Below, one piece after another: positions 43,004-54,571 of a stretch of DNA of 64,000 nt. Numbering within the stretch: position 1 is the stretch's first letter; every line of letters starts with the position of its first letter. The translations under genes were made by a program, and so were the position numbers. Below the pieces are notes generated by a model. That model was not told the DNA's origin and ran no database searches. It saw only the letters and a program-made list of their open reading frames with translations. Source of the stretch: Wenyingzhuangia aestuarii (GTDB lineage: Bacteria; Bacteroidota; Bacteroidia; Flavobacteriales; Flavobacteriaceae); contig NZ_JAATJG010000002.1 of NCBI RefSeq assembly GCF_011927765.1, positions 1-64,000 on the forward strand. The letters are read 5' to 3'.

Positions 43004-44662
43004 TTATTTATTGTTTTTTATAGATTTAAATACAATGTATCCTCCGCCTAATAAGACTAAAGAACCAATGCTTGTGATAATGGCAGAACTTGTTTCGCTT
43101 AAAAACGTTAAGCCCACAATAATAAGTCCTGTACAAAAGATACCAATTCCAATTACTTTTACTCCTTTTAAATTTTGAGAGTTAGAATCATCTGTAGTAT
43201 TAGATACGGGTTTTGCATTCATTTTTGCAACGTATTGATTGTATTGTGTAGGTTCTAACTTTTTAACTTTTGCATAAACTTCGTAGATGGCCAATAATAC
43301 AATTGGACCTCCAACACCTAAAATCATTTCGTTAGCTCTGCTTAAATAAATCTCAAACAATTCGGGTGCTGCAAATTTGAAAAATAAGTTAATAATTAAA
43401 GAGGTTATTGTTACCATAATAACACTGTTTCCTGTTTGTTGTTTAGAGAACAGAGACCATAATGGTGGTAAAAACATAGCACCTCCTGTTAGGGCTGCTA
43501 ATGTTAATACTACAGATACAATTCCTCCCATCATAGGAACTAATAAGGCTATAATAATGGTAATAATACCTAAAACAATAGTTGTTGATTTTCCTATTTT
43601 AACCAAATTAGCATCGCTAGTGTTGGGTTTTAAGTGTCTGTATATATCGTTGGTAAATACACCTGCAGAAATATTTAAGGTTGTATTTACAGAACTAGAA
43701 GTGGCAAAAACCATTCCTCCTAACATTAATCCTAACATACCAATAGGTAATACTTCTTTACAAATTAACAAGTAAGCTCCTTCATCTGCCAAGGCACCTA
43801 ATTCAGGATTTAAGACTTTGTAAATCATAGGAGGTAACATCCAAATAATAGGGCTAATGGTGTACAAACTTGCAAAAACAAGTCCTACTTTTTTAGCTTC
43901 TTTTGGAGAAGAAACAGAGGTGTATCTTTGTATATATCCCCAGTGACCTGCTATAAAGAATAGATTGTAAAGTCCAAAAGCAACCATAAATTCCCAGGAA
44001 TATTCGGCATTTACCAAATTAAAATAATTTTCGGGGGCTTTACTTATAAATCCATCAATACCACCTACTTTGTCTAAAGCTAAAGGCACTACAATTAATA
44101 CAGCAGCTGTTAAGACTACAAATTGTAAAATATCGGTAACAATAACTGCCCATAAACCACCTACAGCGGTATAGATTAAAATAATAACTCCTAAAAATAT
44201 AATACTTGTAGAAATAGGAATGTTGGTAGACACTTCTACAATTTTAGCAACAGGATATAAGTAAGTTCCTGTGGTAAAAATAGAGATAACTAAAAACAAA
44301 TAAGTGTATACTTTTTGAGTTTTAAATCCCAAACGACTTGTAATGTATTCTGCTGCGGTTAAAGCTTTTGTTTTTTGCCATTTTGGAGCAATAAAAAAAG
44401 CAATAATAATACCAGCAATACACATAGTCCATTGTATGGTAACAGCTACCCAACCACTACTGTAAGCAATAGCTCCCCAAACAACAAAAGTACCTGCCGA
44501 AAAGAAACTCATAAACAAAGACAATCCACTCATCCACCAAGGCAAACCACCTCCAGCAGCAAAGTAAGATTTCATGTTTTTTCCCGATTTAGAAAAACTC
44601 AATCCACATACAAAAACTAGTATTGAAAAAAGGATAATAACTCCAATGTCTATATTACTCAT
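43004..44662 (-). CDS. Sodium:solute symporter (SSS family)
   Basis: A 552-aa inner-membrane protein with about 13-14 membrane segments. Family marks are SYFAAGGGLPWWMSGLSLFMSFFSAGTFV in the first helices and YPVAKIVEVS...YTAVGGLWAVIVTDILQFVV. It lies between the FAD oxidoreductase (17 nt upstream) and GH117 (4 nt downstream), so it probably imports the monosaccharide or short oligosaccharide released by GH117 from the periplasm. SSS members transport sugars, myo-inositol or organic acids, and the exact substrate cannot be read from the sequence. Confidence 0.92.
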   Translation of the reverse strand: MSNIDIGVIILFSILVFVCGLSFSKSGKNMKSYFAAGGGLPWWMSGLSLFMSFFSAGTFVVWGAIAYSSGWVAVTIQWTMCIAGIIIAFFIAPKWQKTKALTAAEYITSRLGFKTQKVYTYLFLVISIFTTGTYLYPVAKIVEVSTNIPISTSIIFLGVIILIYTAVGGLWAVIVTDILQFVVLTAAVLIVVPLALDKVGGIDGFISKAPENYFNLVNAEYSWEFMVAFGLYNLFFIAGHWGYIQRYTSVSSPKEAKKVGLVFASLYTISPIIWMLPPMIYKVLNPELGALADEGAYLLICKEVLPIGMLGLMLGGMVFATSSSVNTTLNISAGVFTNDIYRHLKPNTSDANLVKIGKSTTIVLGIITIIIALLVPMMGGIVSVVLTLAALTGGAMFLPPLWSLFSKQQTGNSVIMVTITSLIINLFFKFAAPELFEIYLSRANEMILGVGGPIVLLAIYEVYAKVKKLEPTQYNQYVAKMNAKPVSNTTDDSNSQNLKGVKVIGIGIFCTGLIIVGLTFLSETSSAIITSIGSLVLLGGGYIVFKSIKNNK

Positions 44663-44679
44663 GGTATTTTTTTAAATGA

Positions 44680-46959
44680 TTATTTACAGAAAACTTCAAA
44701 AATTGAGGCAGGTACATTTTCAAGAGGTTTTTCTAGCTCTATACGAATTCCTGTCGTTTTTATTGGAGTTTCCAAGGTAATGGTATTAATAGTTTGATGA
44801 TTGTCTTTTTGTGTAAAAAGCACATCACCATTGTTGTTTTTAATTACATAGTTGCGTACACAAAAAGGAACAATATCTTCTGGATGTCCATATAATGTAG
44901 ATTCCATTGGATGATCGTAATCTGTATCTAAAAATAGTTTAATTTCTGAGATTGTTTTTTCAGAATCCCATTCTATTTTTAATTCAGGTTTTGTATCAGC
45001 TAAGCTAGCTGTCCATGCATTGGCTTGTCCCCAAGGTCTTACATAACCGTTTCCAATATTTGTAGCATCAAAAGAAGTAATTGCAGGAGAAATTTCCATG
45101 GCAATATTTCTTCCATCAGGTCTACGGTGTGGAGTCCAAAACTCAAAAGTATCTACTCCTAAGTTTTCTGGTGGAGTTTGTTTTCCGTTGTTAGATACTG
45201 CTTTGTTTACTCCGTTAAATACAGAAAGAACTCCGGTACTTCTAAACTCACTATTTTTAAGACTGATTTTATCATTAGACAAGAAAGTCACAAAACCGTA
45301 TTGATCTTCTGATACAGATGTAGTAAAAGAAATGTCTACAGTTTGTTCTCCTTTTTTAAGATTGATTTTTTGGCTTTCTAGAATAACATCAGGAGTGTAA
45401 TTCTTAGTTTTTTTAGAGCTACGTAATTCTACCGTTAATTCTGTGTCTTCTGTCACATTGGCAAGTACTTTAAAACTATAGTTGGTGTTTGCTTTTAAAG
45501 GTAATAGCTGAGCGGCTGCTAATTTTAAACTCATCCATTCTCCGTTAAACGGAATTTCTGATAAAGCTAAGCTACTAGAAGCAGATATTGTGGCAGAATT
45601 TACCAAGTTACTCTCTGTTAAAATTGGAAAATTAGGAATACTTTGCCCTGTAATATTTAACTCGTTTTGTAAATACCTAAGGTTTTTTGGTTCTAAAAGA
45701 TCTTTTGGTAAAGCTGTTTTTTCGTGACAAATGGCAGCAGCCATTCCCACAGCTTGAGCCGTTAATCCGTTAGTAGCCATAACTCTTGTAGATCCAAAAG
45801 CAACGTGAGTAGCACTAATAATTCTACCTGCTAAAAATAAATTGTCAATATCTTTACTAACCAAAGTTCTGTAAGGAATTTGGTAAACCCCTTTAGAATG
45901 CCATTGTGTACAACCAGATAATTTGCTATACACTCCATCAGCAGGATGTAAATCTATGGCCCAACCACCATGTGCAATGGCATCGTCAAAAGTTTGTTGT
46001 TCTATTACATCTTGTTGCTTAATCATGTATAAACCTTCAAAACGTCTACTTTCTCTTTTTCCAGGAATGGTTCCTACCCATTCTAAGGTATGATTGTCTA
46101 CATCTTCAAATTCCCCTGAGTTTTTAATATAATCCCACACTCCATAAATAACTTTCCAAAGTTCTTGTTTAATTTCTTCGGTATCGTGAATGGTATCTTT
46201 TCTACCTCCGTATTCAAACCACCAAAAACGACAACCTTTGTCATCTTTTCCAATAGCTTTGTATCTAGGAATTTCGGTAATATCTTTTAAGGCAAAAGAA
46301 GGAGCTGTGTATTTTACCGGAAAATCTTCTCTTTTGCTATAGAAATACATAGAGTGTCCTAACAATTCTCCATAAGAATCATCAGGAGCAAATAATTCTC
46401 CAAATTCTTCTCTTTTTTCTGCTCCCATTCTAAAAGAAGCCCCTGCTTTAAAAGCAACAATACCATCACCAGAAGCATCACAAAATAATGGAGATTGAAT
46501 GGTGTAGCTAATAGAGTTTTGGCTATTAAATGCTTTTACAGATTCTATAGAGGTATCATTTTTTTTAGTAATGTCGTAAACGGCTGTGTTTAATAAAAGG
46601 GTAATGTTTTTTTCTTCTAAGATTTTTTCTAAAAGAATGGTATCAAAAATAACCGCATTTCCTTCTTTATTTCGGTACATGTTTTCTACCAAAATTTCAT
46701 CCATCACACCACCTTCTCTAGACCAACGGTTGTTGTTTCCCATGTGAGATGTTGCTCCAAGAATCCATAATCTTACTTCCGATGAAGCGTTTCCTCCTAA
46801 AACAGGTCTGTCCTGAATTAAAACGGTTTTAGTTCCTTTTCTTGCTGCTGTTATGGCTGCACAAACCCCTGCAATTCCTCCACCAATAATGGTAAAATCG
46901 GTAGTGATTACTTTTTCTCTGTTAGGCCTTGTTTCAGCAGTATAATTTTCAATTAACAT
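44680..46959 (-). CDS. FAD-dependent oxidoreductase with C-terminal beta-sandwich
   Basis: A 759-aa protein without a signal peptide. The dinucleotide-binding motif is IIGGGIAGVCAAITAARKG, followed by LGGNASSEVRLWILG, as in the FAD_oxidored (PF12831) group. A second FAD motif, LFLAGRIISATHVAFGSTRVMAT, sits near residue 390. Residues after about 500 look like a beta-sandwich and end with an F5/8C-type pattern (ISEIKLFLDTDYDHP). It is the first gene of the operon with the symporter and GH117 and faces the LacI gene across two operators. It is likely cytosolic and acts on the imported sugar or a derivative. No reaction is established for this subgroup. Confidence 0.85.
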   Translation of the reverse strand: MLIENYTAETRPNREKVITTDFTIIGGGIAGVCAAITAARKGTKTVLIQDRPVLGGNASSEVRLWILGATSHMGNNNRWSREGGVMDEILVENMYRNKEGNAVIFDTILLEKILEEKNITLLLNTAVYDITKKNDTSIESVKAFNSQNSISYTIQSPLFCDASGDGIVAFKAGASFRMGAEKREEFGELFAPDDSYGELLGHSMYFYSKREDFPVKYTAPSFALKDITEIPRYKAIGKDDKGCRFWWFEYGGRKDTIHDTEEIKQELWKVIYGVWDYIKNSGEFEDVDNHTLEWVGTIPGKRESRRFEGLYMIKQQDVIEQQTFDDAIAHGGWAIDLHPADGVYSKLSGCTQWHSKGVYQIPYRTLVSKDIDNLFLAGRIISATHVAFGSTRVMATNGLTAQAVGMAAAICHEKTALPKDLLEPKNLRYLQNELNITGQSIPNFPILTESNLVNSATISASSSLALSEIPFNGEWMSLKLAAAQLLPLKANTNYSFKVLANVTEDTELTVELRSSKKTKNYTPDVILESQKINLKKGEQTVDISFTTSVSEDQYGFVTFLSNDKISLKNSEFRSTGVLSVFNGVNKAVSNNGKQTPPENLGVDTFEFWTPHRRPDGRNIAMEISPAITSFDATNIGNGYVRPWGQANAWTASLADTKPELKIEWDSEKTISEIKLFLDTDYDHPMESTLYGHPEDIVPFCVRNYVIKNNNGDVLFTQKDNHQTINTITLETPIKTTGIRIELEKPLENVPASIFEVFCK

Positions 46960-47060
46960 ATAATGATTTTTCTTTGCTATCTAAGCTTGTTTTGTATTTA
47001 CGTACTCCTAAATTCCTATATTTTTTAGTTTGATGTGTTGGAATTGAAAAAAAACAGCAT

Positions 47061-47108
47061 CGGTAACGTTTCCGAAAGTAGTTTTTTTGCCGATAACGTT
47101 TCCGAAAC
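47061..47108. promoter_or_regulatory. Two LacI-type operators, 30 bp apart
   Basis: CGGTAACGTTTCCGAAAG (47061-47078) and CGATAACGTTTCCGAAAC (47091-47108) each contain the nearly palindromic CGGnAACGTTnCCG pattern of LacI/GalR-family operators. They share 16 of 18 bases and start 30 bp apart, close to three helical turns. A TTTCCGAA half-site follows near 47120. They lie in the 184-bp gap between the FAD oxidoreductase and the LacI gene, so a repressor bound here can control both directions. Confidence 0.8.
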
Positions 47109-47143
47109 TTGACTTTATATTTCCGAATGTTTAATATTGATGT

Positions 47144-48151
47144 ATGAAGAGAATCACCATAAAAGACGTAGCTAAAAAACTAAACGTTTCTGTATCTACA
47201 GTTTCTAGAGCTTTTAATGACAAATATGACATTAAAGAGGAAACAAAGGACTTGATTTTGGCCACTGCAAAATCATTAGGTTATAGACCTAATCCTATTG
47301 CTAGAAAGTTAATACAGCAGCGGTCTTACAATATTGGAATTATTGTTCCAGAGTTTGTAAATAGTTACTTTCCTGATGTGATTATGGAAGCCCAAAAAGT
47401 ACTGATAGATAAAGGATATCAGGTATTAATTATGCAGTCGCACGATTCATCGGAAACGGAGTTAAAAAATTTAGAAACTCTTTTAGATAACATGGTGGAT
47501 GGTTTAATTGTGTCTTTAATTAGGGAAGATGATAACATTGAAAAATACAAAGAACTGGTAGATGCTAAAATGCCAATTGTATTTTTTAACAGGGTTGCTG
47601 ATAAATTGGATGCTTGCAAAGTAGTTTTTGACGATTTTAAATGGGCATTTTTTGCTACCGAACATTTAATATTACAAGGGTATGAGGATATTGTTTATTT
47701 AAGTGGTCCTAAACACATGAAACTGTCTTTAAACCGAATTATGGGCTTTGAAAAAGCGCATAGAAAACACAAAAGAGAGGTTGGTAAAATAATTCCATGT
47801 GGCTTTTATATGGAAGATGGAGCAGCAGCCGCTAAATTAATGATAGAAACCAATAATGTACCACGCGCAATTTTTGCAGCTAACGATCATTGTGCTATAG
47901 GAGCTATGCGTGTGTTTAAAGAATATGGATATAATATTCCTAACGATGTTGCCATTGTTGGTTTTACAGAATCTAGATTGGCAGAACATATACACCCGAC
48001 ACTTACCACAGTAGAACAACCTACCAAAGATATTGGAATAACAGCAGCCAATTTGTTGATAGAACAGTTAGAAAATAAAGGAATGTTTGTACCTCAAACC
48101 ATTGTGTTAAACGGTCGTTTAAACGTGAGAGAATCTTCTGTTACACATTAG
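47144..48151 (+). CDS. LacI/GalR-family transcriptional regulator
   Basis: A 335-aa protein. The N-terminal helix-turn-helix (ITIKDVAKKLNVSVSTVSRAFND) and hinge helix (PNPIARKLIQ) are complete. A periplasmic-binding-protein-like sensor domain fills residues 60-335 (NIGIIVPEFVNSYFPDVI, AIFAANDHCAIGAMRVFKEYG, VGFTESRLAEHIHPTLTTVEQP). It is divergent from the FAD oxidoreductase-symporter-GH117 operon and reads away from two matching operators, so it probably represses that operon and itself until a sugar derivative binds. Confidence 0.93.
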   Translation: MKRITIKDVAKKLNVSVSTVSRAFNDKYDIKEETKDLILATAKSLGYRPNPIARKLIQQRSYNIGIIVPEFVNSYFPDVIMEAQKVLIDKGYQVLIMQSHDSSETELKNLETLLDNMVDGLIVSLIREDDNIEKYKELVDAKMPIVFFNRVADKLDACKVVFDDFKWAFFATEHLILQGYEDIVYLSGPKHMKLSLNRIMGFEKAHRKHKREVGKIIPCGFYMEDGAAAAKLMIETNNVPRAIFAANDHCAIGAMRVFKEYGYNIPNDVAIVGFTESRLAEHIHPTLTTVEQPTKDIGITAANLLIEQLENKGMFVPQTIVLNGRLNVRESSVTH

Positions 48152-48172
48152 TTTGAATGTTTTAAGCTTTTG

Positions 48173-48265
48173 TTCTCGACTCCGCTCGAACACCAGTTTT
48201 TTTAGTTTACGATTATGTAATTATTCAAGTTAGTTTCTTTTTAGGTCTTCGAGCGGAGTCGAGAA
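48173..48265. repeat. Inverted pair of TTCGAGCGGAGTCGAGAA repeats
   Basis: TTCTCGACTCCGCTCGAA (48173-48190) and its reverse complement TTCGAGCGGAGTCGAGAA (48248-48265) flank 57 bp. The pair could form a long stem after the LacI gene. Other single copies lie at 51514-51529 (partial) and 56687-56704 (one base different). They resemble the short palindromic intergenic repeats common in flavobacterial genomes. Confidence 0.85.
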
Positions 48266-48349
48266 GTGTAATGTTTTATAATTATTTCCCAACACTTCCT
48301 AATTTTATTATTGTGGTATCTAAAATAATCGTCATAAATTTACGCTTAA

Positions 48350-50836
<2,487 letters not shown>

Positions 50837-51098
50837 TTTTTTTGTTTTAGAATAGTAGACTACATCATTATTCTGTTTCTATAGGTTCCGTACAGATTGC
50901 TAGATAACCCTTATAAAAGGTGTTATTGTACTACTGTACTTTTTATCCTATGCAATTAAGTATTTTACATTTCAACTTTACTATATGTTCATAGACTTTA
51001 GTTTTGCCTCCGTTAGATGACCGTTGGTCTATTTATAGAATCTGCTTAGTAACACTCTGTAAACTTAGTAGTTAGAGGCTTTTTAAAGACTGTAAAAC

Positions 51099-51127
51099 AG
51101 CATATAGGATAATTCTTCCTATATGCT
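51099..51127. repeat. Perfect 11-bp hairpin in the ligA-ktrA gap
   Basis: AGCATATAGGA and TCCTATATGCT pair around a 7-nt loop. There is no T-tract on either strand, so this is not a standard terminator. Confidence 0.6.
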
Positions 51128-51513
51128 CCCAAAAACGTCTATTTTTTAAAAATACAGCCAAAGCTGACCCGAAGGATTCCCGAACAAGACCCGAACAAAA
51201 CCCCCTAAAAATCCTGTTTTTGTGTCACCATAAGTCGTTGTAGTGCATTAGTTGTCCAAAAGAGTCAGAAGTGCTCCTCAAACATCATAACAATTCATTT
51301 AGTGTTTATATATGTCTGTATGTGTCACTATGTGTCATGAGCTTGTTTGTTAGTTTTTTAAAATCTATGTTTGTGTCTTGTTAATCAGTGAAGTAGGTGT
51401 TGATAGGGAAGCGAAAAAAAACGAAGTTGTTGCAAATAGAAATGAAGTAAAATAGTTGTAAATTGATGTAGACTTATTGATGTGTTTTACTTTATGTAAG
51501 TAAGTTTTGGGCA

Positions 51514-51529
51514 TCTCGACTCCGCTCGA
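51514..51529. repeat. Partial copy of the TCTCGACTCCGCTCGA repeat
   Basis: This 16-bp sequence matches the repeat arms at 48173 and 48248. Confidence 0.8.
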
Positions 51530-51602
51530 TGATCGTTTTTAAGACTTGTGTATTTATAGCTTTTGACTACTCTAGATGACACTTTGTTTGTATAGGTTTA
51601 AT

Positions 51603-51629
51603 ACTTCTAATAGCCCGACTATTAGAAGT
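51603..51629. terminator. Hairpin downstream of the potassium-uptake operon
   Basis: ACTTCTAATAG and CTATTAGAAGT pair perfectly around CCCGA, 61 nt past the ktrA stop on the minus strand. A clean T-tract is missing, so terminator function is only probable. Confidence 0.5.
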
Positions 51630-51689
51630 TGTTCCAAAGTCTATTCCAATTCTTTTTTAAGTATGGTGTTTTTATAAATTTAGAGCTAA

Positions 51690-52370
51690 TTATTTTAAAA
51701 AACGCTGAATGTCTTTGTTGGCTCCATAGACCACCAAAACATCTTCTTTGTATAAAATGTCATGAGGATCAGCCACACCTTTTACATTGCTTACGCTTCT
51801 CTTTTTACCAATAGCCGTATCTACCTCGCTATTAGAAATGGTGGTTAAAACTAATAGATTGTATTTTTCTTTAATTTGCATTTCCAAAATACTTTTTCCA
51901 TTGTATTTTTTGGGCATTTTAACTTGTACAATACTGTAATCGTTGTTCAATTCAAAAGAATTTACAATTCCTTTTAAACACAATTTTTTAGCCCAACGCT
52001 CTGCAGATTCTTCTTCTGGCAATACAATTTCATCAACCCCAATAGCTTGTAAAACTCTTTTATGAATGTGATTGGTTGCTTTACTAATCAATCGTTTTAC
52101 TTTTAAGCTTTTAAACAAAGCCGTAGCCATTACGTTGGCTCCCTGGTTTTCTCCAATGGCAATTACAACAATGTCTGTGTCCTTTAAAGGCAAACCAGAA
52201 ACGGTAAATTCATCCGTAGCATCCATACAAATAGTATGACTAATTTTTTCTTTAAAAGCATCTACTTTGCTCATGTCGGTGTCAATACCAATGACTTCAT
52301 TTCCTTGCTCTGTTAGCTTTTCGGCTAAAGAAGATCCAAAGTTTCCAAGACCTATAATTATGTATTTCAT
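51690..52370 (-). CDS. Potassium uptake regulatory subunit, TrkA/KtrA family
   Basis: A 226-aa cytosolic protein. RCK_N domain with the nucleotide-binding IIGLGNFGSSLA motif and the acidic Asp at the end of the second strand (VIGIDTD), and a C-terminal RCK_C domain (YNLLVLTTISN...EDVLVVYG). Such proteins form a ring that gates the membrane subunit in response to ATP/ADP or NAD(H). It lies 6 nt after the stop of its partner at 52377. Single RCK pair and short length favour the KtrA type over the double-length TrkA. Confidence 0.93.
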   Translation of the reverse strand: MKYIIIGLGNFGSSLAEKLTEQGNEVIGIDTDMSKVDAFKEKISHTICMDATDEFTVSGLPLKDTDIVVIAIGENQGANVMATALFKSLKVKRLISKATNHIHKRVLQAIGVDEIVLPEEESAERWAKKLCLKGIVNSFELNNDYSIVQVKMPKKYNGKSILEMQIKEKYNLLVLTTISNSEVDTAIGKKRSVSNVKGVADPHDILYKEDVLVVYGANKDIQRFLK

Positions 52371-52376
52371 GAGGTG

Positions 52377-54143
52377 TTAATTTATGGTAATTTCTTCCGT
52401 AGGATAACGGTAATTTACGTGTTTTACTTTTTTGAAAAAAGCGATTAAAATAGACAGCATACTTACTCTACCAATAAACATTATAATAATAAGAACAAAT
52501 TTACTGTAAGCACTTAGACTAGCGGTAATTCCTAAACTTAACCCTACGGTACTGTAGGCCGAAAAACATTCAAAAGCTATACTAAGAATATTTATTTGGG
52601 GGTCAAAGGCAGCTATGGAAAAAATTCCAAATCCTATGACAATTAAAGATAGAGAGATAACTGCAAAGGCTCTACGGATAGATACTTCAGCAATTTCTCT
52701 ACGGTAAACTTCTATTCTAGATTTTCCCCTAGCCAGACTAAAAAAGTTTAAAGTAGCAATGGCAAAAGTATTGGTTTTAATTCCCCCTCCTGTAGATGCA
52801 GGGGAGGCACCAATCCACATTAATAACATAATTAATAATACCGATGAGTTTTGCAGAGCTCCCATGTCTATAGTATTAAATCCTGAAGTTCTGGGAGTAG
52901 TAGCTGCAAAAAGCGATGCAATAAATTTACCTACAAAACCCTTTTGGTCTGTTAAAATATGGTTGTATTCATTTATAAAAAACAGAACAGTTCCTACAAT
53001 GGTTAAAGATATTGTGGTGATTAAGGCTATTCTACTATTTAGGTTTAATACCCAAGGTCTATAACTAATATGTTTTTTTCTTAAAAGTCTACTAATTAAA
53101 AAGTATTTAGAATATTTAATAAGGTTGGCTACTATAGGAAAACCTAACCCTCCTAACATAAAAATAGTGATAATAATGAATTGTAGTAAGTAATTGTATT
53201 TAAATCCTGATTGATACAAGCTATTAGGTAAAGTAGAAAAACCAGCATTACAAAAAGCCGATATGGAGTGGAATACAGAGAAAAACAATTCTTGAATAAA
53301 AGAGTCAAATAACAAACTATCTAAACTAGTATAAATTAAAATAGCTCCTAAAAACTCTATAATAAAAGTGATGTATAAAATTCTTTTTAAGGTGGTAAAT
53401 ACTTCGCTCATTTTCTGAGCATTGGTCATATCTCCTAATACGAGTTGATTTTCATAAGTAGTTCCTCCTTTAAAAAAGTAACTAAAATAGCTGGCAAAAG
53501 TTAAAATTCCCAAACCTCCAATTTGAATAAGAATTAGAATAATAATCTGCCCAAATTCTGTAAAAAAAGTACCCGTATCTACGACCACAAGACCTGTTAC
53601 ACAAACAGCGCTGGTAGCTGTAAATAAGGCATCTAAAAAAGAAATGTTAGTTTGCGTTGCATTGGGTAACATTAACAAAAGTGCTCCCAAAAATATTAGA
53701 ATTAAAAAACTAACAATAAATAGCTGAGCAGGGTTTAAAAAGGTTCGTTTATAGACTATTTTTTTTTCGGCAAACTCTCTAATAAAGGTTAGAATAATTG
53801 CTAATTTAATCCACACATCATCATAAAAAATAGAAAGATGTTTGTGCGATTGTTCTGAAAAAAAATGAAAATAAATAATAGTAAGTATCACAAATATACT
53901 AGCACTATCAAATAACAGAACTCTTTTAGTAAGAGTTTTACTGAGTTTTAAATATCTAATAATGGTGGTAAATATTCCCGAGATTAGAATAATAAAATAA
54001 ACCTCGTTGGCAAATAACTGAATTCTTTTAGATTGATTAAAACCAAAATCAGCAATTAGTATAAAAATTCCCATCAAACTTAGTAGAAACGTAATTCTAT
54101 AAATAAGTTGATGGTTGATGTTATTTAGAAACTTGTTTTTCAA
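52377..54143 (-). CDS. Potassium uptake channel subunit, TrkH/KtrB family
   Basis: A 588-aa membrane protein. It has an N-terminal extension of about four extra membrane segments (residues 10-120), followed by the four pore units, visible as ATSAVCVTGLVVVDT (selectivity loop 1), SISAFCNAGFSTLP (loop 2), ATTPRTSGFNTID (loop 3) and AYSTVGLSLGIT (loop 4). It takes up K+, driven by the membrane potential or Na+. The extra N-terminal segments make it longer than a typical KtrB of about 450 residues. It is the upstream gene of the pair with ktrA-like 51690. Confidence 0.93.
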   Translation of the reverse strand: MKNKFLNNINHQLIYRITFLLSLMGIFILIADFGFNQSKRIQLFANEVYFIILISGIFTTIIRYLKLSKTLTKRVLLFDSASIFVILTIIYFHFFSEQSHKHLSIFYDDVWIKLAIILTFIREFAEKKIVYKRTFLNPAQLFIVSFLILIFLGALLLMLPNATQTNISFLDALFTATSAVCVTGLVVVDTGTFFTEFGQIIILILIQIGGLGILTFASYFSYFFKGGTTYENQLVLGDMTNAQKMSEVFTTLKRILYITFIIEFLGAILIYTSLDSLLFDSFIQELFFSVFHSISAFCNAGFSTLPNSLYQSGFKYNYLLQFIIITIFMLGGLGFPIVANLIKYSKYFLISRLLRKKHISYRPWVLNLNSRIALITTISLTIVGTVLFFINEYNHILTDQKGFVGKFIASLFAATTPRTSGFNTIDMGALQNSSVLLIMLLMWIGASPASTGGGIKTNTFAIATLNFFSLARGKSRIEVYRREIAEVSIRRAFAVISLSLIVIGFGIFSIAAFDPQINILSIAFECFSAYSTVGLSLGITASLSAYSKFVLIIIMFIGRVSMLSILIAFFKKVKHVNYRYPTEEITIN

Positions 54144-54197
54144 ACCCTGTTTTTAATAGAGTATAAAAGTAGTATGGTTCAGGAATAAAACAAAGAT

Positions 54198-54494
54198 TTA
54201 TTTAATTTGTTTTATCAATTCTCTGTTGTGATTGCTTTCAGAACTATAAGACATAATTAGAGTTCCTTTGGTTCCATCGTTTGCAGAAATAGCAAATAGC
54301 TCTGTTTCATCCGATGGATTGGTCATTCCATCAAATCTAAATACATGGTCAATTTTTAAATCGCTAGGATCAAATTCTTTTTTACTGTAAAGTGCCTTAA
54401 TGTTTTTGCTATTAGCAACAAAATTATCTGTATATCCTTTTTCAGATAAATCGTTTGAAGCTTGTGATAATGTTTCGTAATCTCTTGTTTTCAT
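54198..54494 (-). CDS. Small conserved protein, function unknown
   Basis: A 98-aa soluble protein. The pattern YETLSQASNDLSEKGYTDNF...HVFRFDGMTNPSDETELFAIS matches a short Bacteroidota protein group that databases often label 'phosphoribosylpyrophosphate synthetase'. The label looks wrong: no PRPP-synthetase motif is present. Function unknown. It lies between MsrA and the potassium channel gene, same strand, with 54 nt to the channel gene. Confidence 0.6.
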   Translation of the reverse strand: MKTRDYETLSQASNDLSEKGYTDNFVANSKNIKALYSKKEFDPSDLKIDHVFRFDGMTNPSDETELFAISANDGTKGTLIMSYSSESNHNRELIKQIK

Positions 54495-54571
54495 AATGTA
54501 AAATTTTGTAATTAATAGTTACATAGAATGTACTGAAAAATAAGAGGCCATAAAAGTTGATTGTTATCAAG

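Larger units (their letters stand above)
50837..51689. other. Gene-poor 853-base gap with hairpins and a short repeat
   Basis: I see no convincing coding region. It contains an 11-bp perfect hairpin at 51099-51127, three spaced TTCGGG-type words on the minus strand near 51170-51205, two TGTGTCAC words near 51220 and 51320, a partial TCTCGACTCCGCTCGA repeat at 51514-51529, and a hairpin at 51603-51629. Base composition is visibly richer in G and C than neighbouring gaps, which hints at a degraded element or a non-coding RNA. Confidence 0.5.

Noticed and set aside
43377-43775. 132-aa open frame on the plus strand inside the symporter gene
   Set aside because: It is antisense to a clear SSS symporter, shows no family motif, and exists only because the membrane codons are free of stops on the other strand.
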